A program made the translations under genes and the position numbers. 64,000 nucleotides of DNA, from positions 124,001 to 188,000 of the forward strand of contig CAWEPG010000003.1 of NCBI GenBank assembly GCA_963810905.1, written 5' to 3'. Source of the stretch: CAWBAT01 sp963810905. Its GTDB lineage: Bacteria > Acidobacteriota > Terriglobia > Versatilivoradales > Versatilivoraceae. The notes below the pieces were generated by a model that was not told the DNA's origin, ran no database searches, and was given only the letters and a program-made list of their open reading frames with translations. This document shows positions 53,638 through 62,985 of this stretch, piece by piece (the first letter of the stretch is position 1; every line of letters starts with the position of its first letter).

Positions 53638-55026
53638 ATGATCCAGCGCAAAACTTCAGGATTTACTCGACGCGGGGTCTTGCGTTCCCTCGTGGGAACT
53701 CCGCTGATCCTTCCGGCAATCTTGTCGGAGATTCTTGCCGACGGGCCTCCGGCGGAATCTGTTGACGCTAGCTCACTGGCACCCAAAGCCCCCCACTTTC
53801 CTGCGCGAGCTCGGCGTGTCATTTTCCTGCACATGAGCGGCGGAGTTTCGCACATTGATACATTTGACCCCAAACCCAAGCTCATTGCTGACCGCGGAAA
53901 GACCGTCCAAAAGGATCAATTCCTGACTCAGCCCCAATGGAACTTCAAGAGGTACGGGAAGTCCGGCATCGAGATCAGTGATCTGTTCCCAAACATCGGC
54001 GATTGCGCAGACGACCTCTGCATCATCCGGAGCATGAAGAACGACAACGAGGATCACGTCGAAGCCACCCTTGGGATCCATACAGGTTCGGTTAGCTTTA
54101 CCAGGCCTAGCATTGGAGCCTGGGTGAGTTATGGACTGGGAACGTCCAACCAGAACCTGCCTTCGTTTATCGTCATTGCCCCACAGACGCCCTACGGAGG
54201 CAGCCAACTTTGGGGATCGGACATTCTGCCGGCCGTTCATCAGGGAACCCGAATCGTACCCGGTGGTGAACCCATTCCCGATTTGAAGTCGCGAGCGCTT
54301 TCACCAGAGATTCAGGAGATGGAGCTTGGGCTCATTAATTTCTTCAACCAAAAGCACCTGCACGAACGCGAACCAGATGTCTCTCTGGCGGCGCGAATTA
54401 AGTCTTTTGAAACCGCTTACAATATGCAACAGCAGGCCCCGGAAGCGTTTGATCTTTCGAACGAATCCGACTCGACCTTAAAGCTCTACGGCCTTGAGCG
54501 CGGTTCTACGATGGGATTTGCCTGGCAATGTCTGGTGGCGAGACGACTCGCGGAGCGAGGCGTGCGTTTCATTGAACTCATCGATTCAGGTTCTTCTAAA
54601 AACTGGGATGCTCATACAGACATGCAGTCGTGCGTACCCTTAGCCAAAAACGTCGACCGACCGATTGCAGGCCTGCTTAAAGACTTGAAGTCGAGAGGAA
54701 TGTTAGACGACACACTAGTGGTGTGGACTACAGAGTTCGGCAGGAAACCGTTCGCGGAATCAGCTGCCGCAAAAGGGCGAGGTCATCACTCCGGCGCTTA
54801 TAGCTCTTGGCTTGCCGGTGCTGGCGTTAAAGGTGGAATGATTTACGGACAAACCGACGAGTACGGTATAGAGGTCACATCAGACCCCATGCACATTCAC
54901 GACTTTCATGCGACTATCCTCTATCTCCTCGGCATTGATCACACCCGATTGACTTTTCGATATGGCGGACGCGATTTTAGACTCACCGACGTGTCGGGGC
55001 GAGCCATTAAAGAGGTTCTGGTGTAA
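53638..55026 (+). CDS. DUF1501 (sulfatase-like fold) protein with Tat-type signal
   Basis: 462 residues. The N-terminus has a twin-arginine pattern (TRRGVLRSLVG at about 9-19) and a hydrophobic stretch, so export by Tat is likely. The body has the DUF1501 blocks: VIFLHMSGGVSHIDTFDPKP (about 60-80), IRSMKNDNEDH, LGTSNQNLPSFI, DTLVVWTTEFGRKP and GRGHHSGAYSSWLAGAGVKGG. The Asp/His positions are those of the alkaline phosphatase/sulfatase fold. GGAGGGGC precedes the ATG. It forms a two-gene operon with the DUF1549/DUF1553 protein; the two families nearly always occur together, which implies a joint exported process of unknown substrate. Confidence 0.92.
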   Translation: MIQRKTSGFTRRGVLRSLVGTPLILPAILSEILADGPPAESVDASSLAPKAPHFPARARRVIFLHMSGGVSHIDTFDPKPKLIADRGKTVQKDQFLTQPQWNFKRYGKSGIEISDLFPNIGDCADDLCIIRSMKNDNEDHVEATLGIHTGSVSFTRPSIGAWVSYGLGTSNQNLPSFIVIAPQTPYGGSQLWGSDILPAVHQGTRIVPGGEPIPDLKSRALSPEIQEMELGLINFFNQKHLHEREPDVSLAARIKSFETAYNMQQQAPEAFDLSNESDSTLKLYGLERGSTMGFAWQCLVARRLAERGVRFIELIDSGSSKNWDAHTDMQSCVPLAKNVDRPIAGLLKDLKSRGMLDDTLVVWTTEFGRKPFAESAAAKGRGHHSGAYSSWLAGAGVKGGMIYGQTDEYGIEVTSDPMHIHDFHATILYLLGIDHTRLTFRYGGRDFRLTDVSGRAIKEVLV

Positions 55027-55332
55027 GCCTTGGCACCTTTCACTACTAGATTTGGCCCCTTTTGGTCATTAAGATTTAGGTCGAGAAAATCGACAACCAT
55101 TGAAGTGAACAGCCTCTCAAGGAGAAGGTAATTCCGTTTCGGGTGTTACTTCTACGGACAACTGGATTAGCCTCCCTCACGGTATCACCAAAGAAAGGCG
55201 AATACAGATTGACATGAGTCTGCGCTTCAAGTTACATTCCGCCGCTAGATTTGCGCTGTAGGAAATCATCAAAAATTCGAATCCACTCCTAGTTATATCG
55301 AAGAGGAATACTGGTCTGTAAGGAGCGTGCAC
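55027..55332. other. Intergenic region before the efflux operon
   Basis: About 300 bases with no gene visible; it must hold the promoter of the TolC/adaptor/RND operon. No clear -35/-10 pair was found by eye. Confidence 0.3.
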
Positions 55333-56676
55333 TTGAGACTCTCCCGCTTCTTAGTGTTATTCTTGTTTGTCAGCTACGACCTCTCCGCTCGCGCTCAGGA
55401 CACTCAATCGGCGGAGCCCGAAGTCCTCACACTTGAACAGGCGATCGCCTTGGCGCAGGAGAATAATCGCCTAGTCAAGATTGCGTACCAGAGCGTGTTG
55501 CAGGCGAATGATCAGATCCTGGCAGCGCGCACGCAACGATATCCACAATTCAACATCGAGCTGACGGGCGCCTCTTTGCTCACACCGGTCACCGTGAGTT
55601 ATCCAAGCGGGGTCTTCGGAGAGGTGAACAGTACGCCGGTACCATCGAACAATGTGCTTGTGACGACTGACCCGAAATTCTCGGCAATGAGTTTAGCTCA
55701 AGTCTACCAACCGCTTTCACAGCTTTATAGCGTTCACTTAAACATCGCGTCGCTTCAACTCGGCAAGAAGTTGAGCGAGGAACAGCTGCGCCAGCAAAGG
55801 CAACAAACCACAGATTCCGTGAAAGATGCGTACTACGGAATGTTGCAGACGCAGAGCGCCCTCGATGCGGCTGAAGAAAATGTGAAGTCACTCCATGAGA
55901 TGGATCGTACGACCGATCAATACGTGAAGGAAAAGACCGCATTACCCTATCAGAGTTCGGGCATCAAAGCACAACTCGCCCAAGCAGAGCTCCAGGTTGT
56001 CACGCTGCAGGACACCCTTGAAACCCAGAAGGAAAACCTAAACAACTTGATGGGGAGGGACATTCGCACGGGCTTCCGATTGAGTGGGGTGCCTGAAGAA
56101 TTGCCCCAGGAAAAGAACCTGGAGATGGCCCGGGAGAGGGCCCTCGGGAATCGCACGGAAATTCGTCAAGCAAAAATCAAGATTGATCAGGCCGTGTACG
56201 CCAGGCGTCTTCAAAAAGCCCAGTACATCCCGCAAGTGGGCATTCAATACTTATTTTTTTCACCCTTTACCATTGAAGGCTTTCCGTCGAGCATTAATGC
56301 CCTCGGGGTCATGATGAAATGGGATCTGTATGACTGGGGTAACAAGAAGCATCTGCTCGCGCAAAAGGAGAGGGGTATTGAACAAACTAAGCTGAATCTG
56401 ACGGAAACACAAAGCCAGGTGATCATGGATGTGGACAACCGCTTCCGAAAACTTCGCGAGGCCCGTGCGAATGTCAAGGTGGCGCAGCTTGCGCAGCAGG
56501 CGGAGAAGGAAAAGCTCCAAGTCGTGCTGGAGCAATACAAACAAAAAGCGGTGCTTCTCAGTAGCATGATGAGTGAACAGGCAACAATGGCGCAGATGAC
56601 GGCACAATACCAGCAAGCCTTGGCCGCGTTTTGGACTGCGCGGTCGGATTTTGAAAACTCGTTGGGCGAGGACTAA
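55333..56676 (+). CDS. TolC-family outer membrane efflux protein
   Basis: About 447 residues. The TTG at 55333 is preferred because AGGAG lies seven bases upstream; the GTG at 55327 nearly touches it. A signal peptide (about 1-20, ending ARA) precedes two OEP repeats rich in coiled alpha-hairpins: LTLEQAIALAQENN at the start of repeat 1, AYYGMLQTQSALDAAEENVKSL, and ARERALGNRTEIRQAKIKI in repeat 2. It forms the outer-membrane duct for the adaptor and RND pump that follow directly (next start is the base after this stop). Confidence 0.9.
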   Translation: MRLSRFLVLFLFVSYDLSARAQDTQSAEPEVLTLEQAIALAQENNRLVKIAYQSVLQANDQILAARTQRYPQFNIELTGASLLTPVTVSYPSGVFGEVNSTPVPSNNVLVTTDPKFSAMSLAQVYQPLSQLYSVHLNIASLQLGKKLSEEQLRQQRQQTTDSVKDAYYGMLQTQSALDAAEENVKSLHEMDRTTDQYVKEKTALPYQSSGIKAQLAQAELQVVTLQDTLETQKENLNNLMGRDIRTGFRLSGVPEELPQEKNLEMARERALGNRTEIRQAKIKIDQAVYARRLQKAQYIPQVGIQYLFFSPFTIEGFPSSINALGVMMKWDLYDWGNKKHLLAQKERGIEQTKLNLTETQSQVIMDVDNRFRKLREARANVKVAQLAQQAEKEKLQVVLEQYKQKAVLLSSMMSEQATMAQMTAQYQQALAAFWTARSDFENSLGED

Positions 56677-57816
56677 ATGACGCAATATCGGAAAACCATG
56701 AACGGCTTTGCGGCATTCCTTGGAATGGTTGTGATAGGAGTGTTGGTGAGCTGTGAAGCGCAGAAGAAGCCGGCGGAAACGCCGCCGACACCCGTAAAGG
56801 TTGAGGCCGTTGAGCAATACGTCGGGAGTGAAGGGGTGAACTATTCGGCAAGCATCGTGCCCTATGTGCAGGTTTCGCTCTCTTTCAAGTCCGCGGGATA
56901 TGTCACCAGTATTTTACAGCGTACTGGGGCCGACGGACGGACACGCAACATCCAGCAGGGCGATTGGGCGGAAAAGGACGCGGTGCTCGCGACCGTCCGG
57001 CAGGAGGACTACCGCAACGTTGCCGATCAATACAAGGGACAATTGGAACAGGCTCAGGCTAATGCGAAAGTTTCTAAACAGAATTTCGACCGAGCCCAGG
57101 CGTTGTATGCGGCCAACGCTCTGACACAACCGGACTACGACTCGGCCAAATCGCAATACGACTCAAGCCAAGGTGCAGTCACCACCGCGGAAGCAGCCCT
57201 AGCTCAGGCTCAGCAGTCGTTGGCCGATTGCGAGTTGCGTGCGCCTATGAATAGTCAAGTGTTGAGCCGTAGTGTGGAAATCGGGACTCTCGTCGCCGCC
57301 GGCACTACGGGATTCACACTGGGGGATACCCAGCGAGTGAAAGCTGTCTTTGGTATTCCAGACACCGTTTTAGGATCGGTCCATCTGGGGAAGAAACAAG
57401 GCGTGTTCACGGAAACGTATCCTCAGGAATTCATCGGTCAAATTACCGCCATCTCCCCGCAGGCGGATCAGAAGAGCCGCACTTTCCAGGTGGAGGTCAC
57501 TATTCCCAATCCCCAGGGGCTATTGAAATCCGGTATGGTGGCGACACTCGACCTGGGCCAAGCCAAATGTCGTCATCCCGTTCTCGTCGTTCCCTTGAGC
57601 GCCATTGTTTCCCCTTCGGATGGCACCAATAATTTGAACGTTTTCATCGTCACCATAGAAGGCGACAAAGAGGTGGCGAAGCGGAAAACAGTTCAAACGG
57701 GAGGGGCTTATGGAAATAAAGTGGCGGTTACGAGTGGAGTTGCTCTCGGCGAACGCGTCATTTCGAATGGCGCAACCTTGGTGCACGATGGCCAGTTGGT
57801 CCGGATTATTCCTTAA
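56677..57816 (+). CDS. RND periplasmic adaptor (membrane fusion) lipoprotein
   Basis: 379 residues. The N-terminal signal ends with a lipobox (VLVSC, Cys near residue 26), so it is lipid-anchored to the inner membrane. A barrel-sandwich/lipoyl half (SLSFKSAGYVTSIL) precedes a coiled hairpin (about 105-175: QLEQAQANAKVSKQNFDRAQALY). The second lipoyl half (LADCELRAPMNSQVLSRSVEIGTLV) and beta barrel follow, ending with GVALGERVISNGATLVHDGQLV. It bridges the RND pump and TolC. It starts immediately after the TolC gene and ends 27 bases before the pump gene. Confidence 0.92.
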   Translation: MTQYRKTMNGFAAFLGMVVIGVLVSCEAQKKPAETPPTPVKVEAVEQYVGSEGVNYSASIVPYVQVSLSFKSAGYVTSILQRTGADGRTRNIQQGDWAEKDAVLATVRQEDYRNVADQYKGQLEQAQANAKVSKQNFDRAQALYAANALTQPDYDSAKSQYDSSQGAVTTAEAALAQAQQSLADCELRAPMNSQVLSRSVEIGTLVAAGTTGFTLGDTQRVKAVFGIPDTVLGSVHLGKKQGVFTETYPQEFIGQITAISPQADQKSRTFQVEVTIPNPQGLLKSGMVATLDLGQAKCRHPVLVVPLSAIVSPSDGTNNLNVFIVTIEGDKEVAKRKTVQTGGAYGNKVAVTSGVALGERVISNGATLVHDGQLVRIIP

Positions 57817-57843
57817 CTCACCTAATCCGTAGATTTTGAACTG

Positions 57844-60800
57844 ATGGCACACCGCAGCGACACAGACTTCATCCAGAACGAGCACAACACCGCTCGCTAT
57901 TTCGTCGAAAACCGGCAGGTCTCCTGGATCTTGCTACTCGCCACGGTAGGCCTGGGCATTTACGGCTATACTCAAATGCCCAAACGGAAAGATCCAGATA
58001 TTCCAGTCCGGGTGGCGTCGGTCATCACGCAGTGGCCCGGGGCAACCGCGATGCAAGTGGAACAACTGGTCACACGCCCCATTGAATCGACACTTGCAGA
58101 GAATTCATACATCCGCCCCCCCCTCCCCGCTGACTTCGGCATTAAGTCCCTCTCGATGCCGAACCTCTCAATTGTCCAAGTGCAGCTTTCCGATAAAATC
58201 ACAGATCCCAAGAAAGAGTTCAGCGACATGAATCTGAAGCTGAATTCCTTAAGTCTCCCACAGGGCGCCGGTCCCATTAATTTCAACAGTGACTTTGGCG
58301 ATACGGCTGCGATGATGCTGACGGTGGCCAGTCCTTTGGTGGACGCCACGACGATCGCTGTACGCGGGCGGGCGGTAGAACAGTCTCTTCTGAAAAACCG
58401 TGCGCAGAGACACAATAAATCCGATGCAAACCCAGTATCCATCGTTTATTGTTTTCCTGAGTCAGTCCCGGAAGATGTTGTGGAACGCACGCTCCGGTTG
58501 TTTGTCAAGTCTGCAGAAGCCAATCACCTGCTGCGGCACACGCAGATTATTCATGGCCCAGGCTTTGTTGCAGCCGACGCTTTGACCGACAATAGCGACG
58601 CGGAAATTTACGCATTCGGTAGAACGTTTGTCCAGTTAAGGCTACACGAATCAGAAATTCATCCTGATGCCTGGCCACCGGTAGTAGTCCGCGATCCCAG
58701 CCAGGTGGCAGCATTACTGGCGGCGGCTCCAGGGAATAAATACACGTATCATCAGCTAGACGAATTTACCGATTTGTTGTCTCGAGCTCTTCCCGGCGCC
58801 CCTGAAGTTTCACGCGTGGACCGTAATGGGGTTCTTCCAGAGCAGATCTATCTCGACTATTCACAGGAACGCCTGGCTTCCTATGGATTGCAACCTTCCA
58901 GCCTGAAGGGAATTCTCAATTCCCGAAATATCACCTTACCGGGCGGCGCGCTCGAGGCCGGATCGAAAAACATTCTGATTGATCCTTCAGGGGAATTTAC
59001 AAGTCCCGTAGATATCGGAAACGTGATTGTCGGCTCTTCGGGATTTGGGGCGGCTGTCTATTTGAGAGACCTTGTGGATATCCGTAGCGGATATCAAAGC
59101 CCTGCTCGCTACCTGAACTACTACTCGTGGAGGGATGCCGAGGGGAAATGGCAGCGCACCCGCGCAGTGACGATCTCCGTACAGATGCGTAAAGGGGAGC
59201 AGATTGGGGAGTTCTCCAAACACATTCAGGCTAAGTTGGAGGAGACCAAGCTTCTATTGCCGGTAGACCTGATTATTGCGGCTACTTCCGACCAGCCGCG
59301 CCAAGTGAAGGAGAATGTAGACCTGTTCATGGAGGCCCTTTACGAAGCCATCGGCCTTGTGGTGATTGTCTCTCTTATCGGCTTCTGGGAATGGCGTTCG
59401 GCGGTGCTCATGGCACTCTCGATCCCCATTACTTTGGCGATGACGTTTGGATTCGCTCATTTACTCGGAATCGACATTCAGCAGGTTTCCATCGCAACGC
59501 TGATCATCGCTCTAGGATTGCTAGTGGACGATCCCGTCGTTGCCGGCGACTCCATCAAACGATCGCTCGCAGAGCATCACCCGCCGGTCATCGCATCATG
59601 GCTTGGGCCGACGAAACTTGCCCATGCCATCCTTTTTGCCACGATCACTAACATCGTCGCCTATCTCCCTTTCCTGTTTTTGACCGGCACCACAGGCGAA
59701 TTTTTGTACAGTCTCCCCGTCGTCATGACCTGCGCTCTGGTAGCCTCCCGCCTTGTTTCGATGACCTTCATCCCGTTCCTTGGCTACTATCTGCTGCGCC
59801 CTGCGAAAAAGAAGGAGCGAACTATGGAGGAGCGCCGGACGCGCGGATTCAGCGGCTTCTACTACCGCGTTGGACAGATTGCCATCGAGCACCGCTGGAA
59901 AGCCTTCGCGGTTTCTCTCCTCTTTCTGGGGCTCGGGGGATTCTTCGGGCACCGGCTTAAGACACAATTCTTCCCCGACGATGTTCAATATCTGTCTTTT
60001 CTCGACATCTGGCTTCCAAACGACGTCCCGCTCTTTGTGACGAATCAGGCTGCCATGCAGGTGGAGGAAGTGGTTCAGGCAACAGCGGAGAAATACGGCC
60101 AGGAGCATCCCGGCAAAGACGGCAAACCTCGCCCAATACTAAAATCGCTCACCACCTTCGAGGGTGGCGGCGGTCCGCGCTTTTGGTTCTCAGTAACCCC
60201 CCAGCTTCAGCAGCTCAATTATTCCCAAATTATCATCGAGTTATTTGATAAGGACGACACCCCCAAGTTCGTCGGGCCGCTGCAGGAAGCGATTTCGCAG
60301 AGCGTGCCTGGGGTACGAGTCGATGTCCGGCAACTCCAGACCAATCCAGTAGATTACCCAGTCGAACTACGCGTTACCGGTTTAGCCGATATCAATGCTT
60401 TAGATGAAGAAAAAGACATTCGTACCCTTCGCTCGATCGCTTCCCAGGTCGCCGGGATTCTCAATAGTGCTCCGGTATCCGCGCGAGTTCGCGACGACTG
60501 GGGACAGGATGGGTTTGAAGTCATCCTCAAGGTAGATCCCGATCGCGCAAATTTGGCGGGCGTCACCAATCAGGACGTCGCACAAGTCTTCGAGCACCGC
60601 ACTGAGCGGTACTGGAGTGACCACCCTTCGTCGCGGCGATGAGCAGATCCCGGTTGTGTCCCGTCTGCGCATGGAGGAACGCGCAAACGCTATCCGACAT
60701 CCAGAATCTTTACGTCTATGACTCTCAATCCAATAACAGAGTTCCTCTTCTGGGGGTTTCTTCGATTAAGAACGACCTGCAGACTCTTCGGATTCGACAT

Positions 60801-61536
60801 CTGGAACAATTCCGCACTATTTCTGTCCAGAGTTTTATGAAATCTGGTGTGCTTCGCTTCGGAGGTTTTTTCTGCCGCCGCGCCGAAATTGAGAGAATTG
60901 CAGAAAACTCTGCCGCCCGGCTATAAGATCGTTGTCAGCGGCGAACAAGCCAAACAGGAACAGGGATTCAGGAATCTTGCCGTCATCATGGCGATTTCCA
61001 TAGCCCTGATCTTTCTCGCGCTGGCGGTTCAATTCCGTCATTCGATCAAACCCTTGCTTGTGCTGGCGGCTACCCCGTATGGCGTTGTGGGTGCACTCAT
61101 TGCCCTCTATGTGATGCACGCCCCTTTCGGATTCATGGCTTTTCTGGGGATCGCAAGTCTGATCGGCGTCATCGTCAGCCACGTGATTGTGCTCTTCGAT
61201 TTCATCGAAGAGATGCACGAAAAGGGCGAGCCCCTTGAGCAGGCCCTGCTGGACGCAGGTATCGTCAGGCTGAGACCTGTCATGATTACCGTTGGCGCTA
61301 CGATCCTGGCACTATTCCCCTTGGCGGTCCACGGAGGACCGCTCTGGCAGCCTCTCTGTTACGCCCAGATTGGCGGCTTGGGTGTCGCCACGTTCATAAC
61401 ACTCTTGCTGGTTCCCGTACTGTACTCTATTTTCGTTCTGGATCTGAAGGCCGTGAAATGGGGCGGATCTGGCTTAGGTGAGCTAGCCAAACCAAACGCT
61501 CGCCCCAAAAGACGACGTCCATTGACACCCCATTGA
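57844..61536 (+). pseudogene. RND efflux permease (AcrB-like), disrupted by a cluster of indels
   Basis: The first frame (57844-60642) encodes a basic N-terminus, helix 1, a large periplasmic loop, helices with DLFMEALYEAIGLVVIVSLIGF, and ALGLLVDDPVVAGDSIKRSL (proton-relay Asp pair). The last frame (60847-61536) encodes FSAAAPKLRELQKTLPPGY and the final helices. In between, the expected order is readable only by switching frames: SGTGVTTLRRGDEQIPVV, LRMEERA, then LSDIQNLYVYDSQSNNRVP and FRTISVQSF. This needs indels near 60584, 60596, 60682 and 60855. Repaired length is about 1230 residues, longer than typical AcrB. It pairs with the adaptor and TolC. Confidence 0.87.
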
Positions 61537-61544
61537 TGCTGAGC

Positions 61545-61949
61545 TTATTGATTCTGCTGGGCTCGTTTCTTTTCCATGTACTGCTGGAAGGCCTGTCGAC
61601 GAATTCCCTGTAACTGCTCGTACTGCTGTGGCGTGAGAATAGCTTGGATCTGAGGAGCGGTCTCAGTATGTATCGCCTTGATCTGCTCGAGTTTCTGCAG
61701 ATTGCCGAGGGAGGGATTGTTTTTGATGGCCTGTATTTTGGGAGCCTCGGCTTTGAGGATAGGCATCAACTTAACTTTCTGTTCTGGGGTGAGATTGAGC
61801 TGCTTGGCTATTGCTTCTAGCTTCTGAGCAGCGGCCGCACTTTGCGCCGGCGCGGCAGTTTGCGCCTGGGCATGGGACTTCGGAACAAATGCCAGGAACG
61901 CGCACACATTCAAAGCTACTGCTGTCAATACTGCGATCCGCTTCATCAT
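61545..61949 (-). CDS. Spy/CpxP-like periplasmic protein
   Basis: 134 residues. A signal peptide (about 1-27, AHA/AQA cleavage) is followed by an Ala/Gln-rich linker and a helical region with LNLTPEQKVKLMPIL and ILTPQQYEQLQGIRRQ, two copies of the LTxxQ motif of Spy/CpxP proteins. These are periplasmic chaperones or metal-binding stress proteins. It is convergent with the RND permease, with eight bases between stops. Confidence 0.82.
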   Translation of the reverse strand: MMKRIAVLTAVALNVCAFLAFVPKSHAQAQTAAPAQSAAAAQKLEAIAKQLNLTPEQKVKLMPILKAEAPKIQAIKNNPSLGNLQKLEQIKAIHTETAPQIQAILTPQQYEQLQGIRRQAFQQYMEKKRAQQNQ

Positions 61950-62317
61950 GTTTCCTCCACTTTTTCTTTGAGCTTCCAGTTTCCTGTTGGAGCCGACTGG
62001 GATGTGAAATTAATGGGCTTATTGATTGAACCAAAGGGGAAATAGGAGATTCATACGAAACCTACGGGCCCGCTTCATGCTATTAACTTCCTCCGCCCAC
62101 CTGCCAAAATGGGTAGTGGGCAACTGGTATGGATAGTAAGGTTCTCTCGTTCTAATCTGATGTTTCTACCAAAGACAATCACCCGACTTTGAATGCATTG
62201 ATGCTTGCCTACTCAAGTTCGAAACTGATATTCGGCGGGCGGGAGAGACAAGTGATCCACAGCGAGCGGCATACAGAGCCCCTCGTGCATAATTCCATTC
62301 GACAATTGGAAGAAGAA
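61950..62317. other. Intergenic region between the Spy-like gene and tmRNA
   Basis: 368 bases with no gene visible. It contains the Spy-like promoter side and the tmRNA 3' flank. No clear tmRNA terminator hairpin was identified. Confidence 0.3.
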
Positions 62318-62667
62318 TGGTGGAGGCGGCGGGAGTCGAACCCGCGTCCGAAAATACTCAGCAAGAAGAATCTACGGGCGTATCCGCTTCAATTTATTTC
62401 ACGATCTGACACGCAGAAACGGCAAGACTGCCAAACCGCTAGTCCGGTAAGTTTCGCCAGTTGTCCCCGAACAATTACAACCAGCTATCCTGTTTGTCGA
62501 CGCCCCACATTCACTGCACAGGCACCAGTAAAGGAGACGGCTGCCTGATTAGGCAGCTAACGCTAATTGTTGATCAGCAGTTAAGTTATGTTCCATATTT
62601 TTAGCGAGGGCATGGTCCTCGGCACGCATCTTCAGCCCTGTAATCCCGTCGAAACCGTTTCGCCCCC
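62318..62667 (-). ncRNA. ssrA: Transfer-messenger RNA
   Basis: 350 bases with encoded CCA. The 5' GGGGGCG pairs with 3' CGCCTCC, and the T-arm GGTTCGACTCCCG is present, as is the conserved GACGGGATTACAG near the 5' end. Pseudoknot 1 can be built (GAGG/CCTC and CCAT/ATGG). Eleven to fourteen bases later the tag frame begins, reading ADQQLALAA then TAA (GCT as resume codon). The stop lies in the loop of a GCTGCC/GGCAGC hairpin (helix 5). It rescues stalled ribosomes and adds a degradation tag. The resume codon is inferred by comparison with E. coli. Confidence 0.95.
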
Positions 62668-62687
62668 GGATTCAAAGCTTCCCTTGC

Positions 62688-62717
62688 ATTATAAGGAGCC
62701 GTTCATTAAAGTGTCAA
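62688..62717 (-). promoter_or_regulatory. Consensus sigma-70 promoter of ssrA
   Basis: On the minus strand TTGACA (62717-62712) and TATAAT (62693-62688) are both perfect, with an 18-base spacer, ending 20 bases upstream of the mature tmRNA 5' end. A short precursor would be trimmed by RNase P. Confidence 0.88.
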
Positions 62718-62985
62718 GTGAGACTGTGGAACAAAGACCCCTAAGAATTTTCTTTGTAACAAATTCTAAAGAAAAACACCTAAATTACCGTTTGGATAGT
62801 TCGGAAGCAATTATTTGATGCCAGATTTCAATTCGGGGGCATCAATTAAGGTAGGACCCTACTTGCTGGGGTCATCAACAAACCTGCTAGTTCGGAGTGG
62901 ATATAACTTAGAATTTCCAAAACATTCTAGTTCGGTTTTAGAAACACTATTTGTTCCTCGTGCCGAGAAGGGAGATAGGCTGTCG

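Noticed and set aside
62189..62548. 119-codon plus-strand frame
   Set aside because: It lies across the tmRNA gene on the opposite strand; the RNA evidence is decisive.
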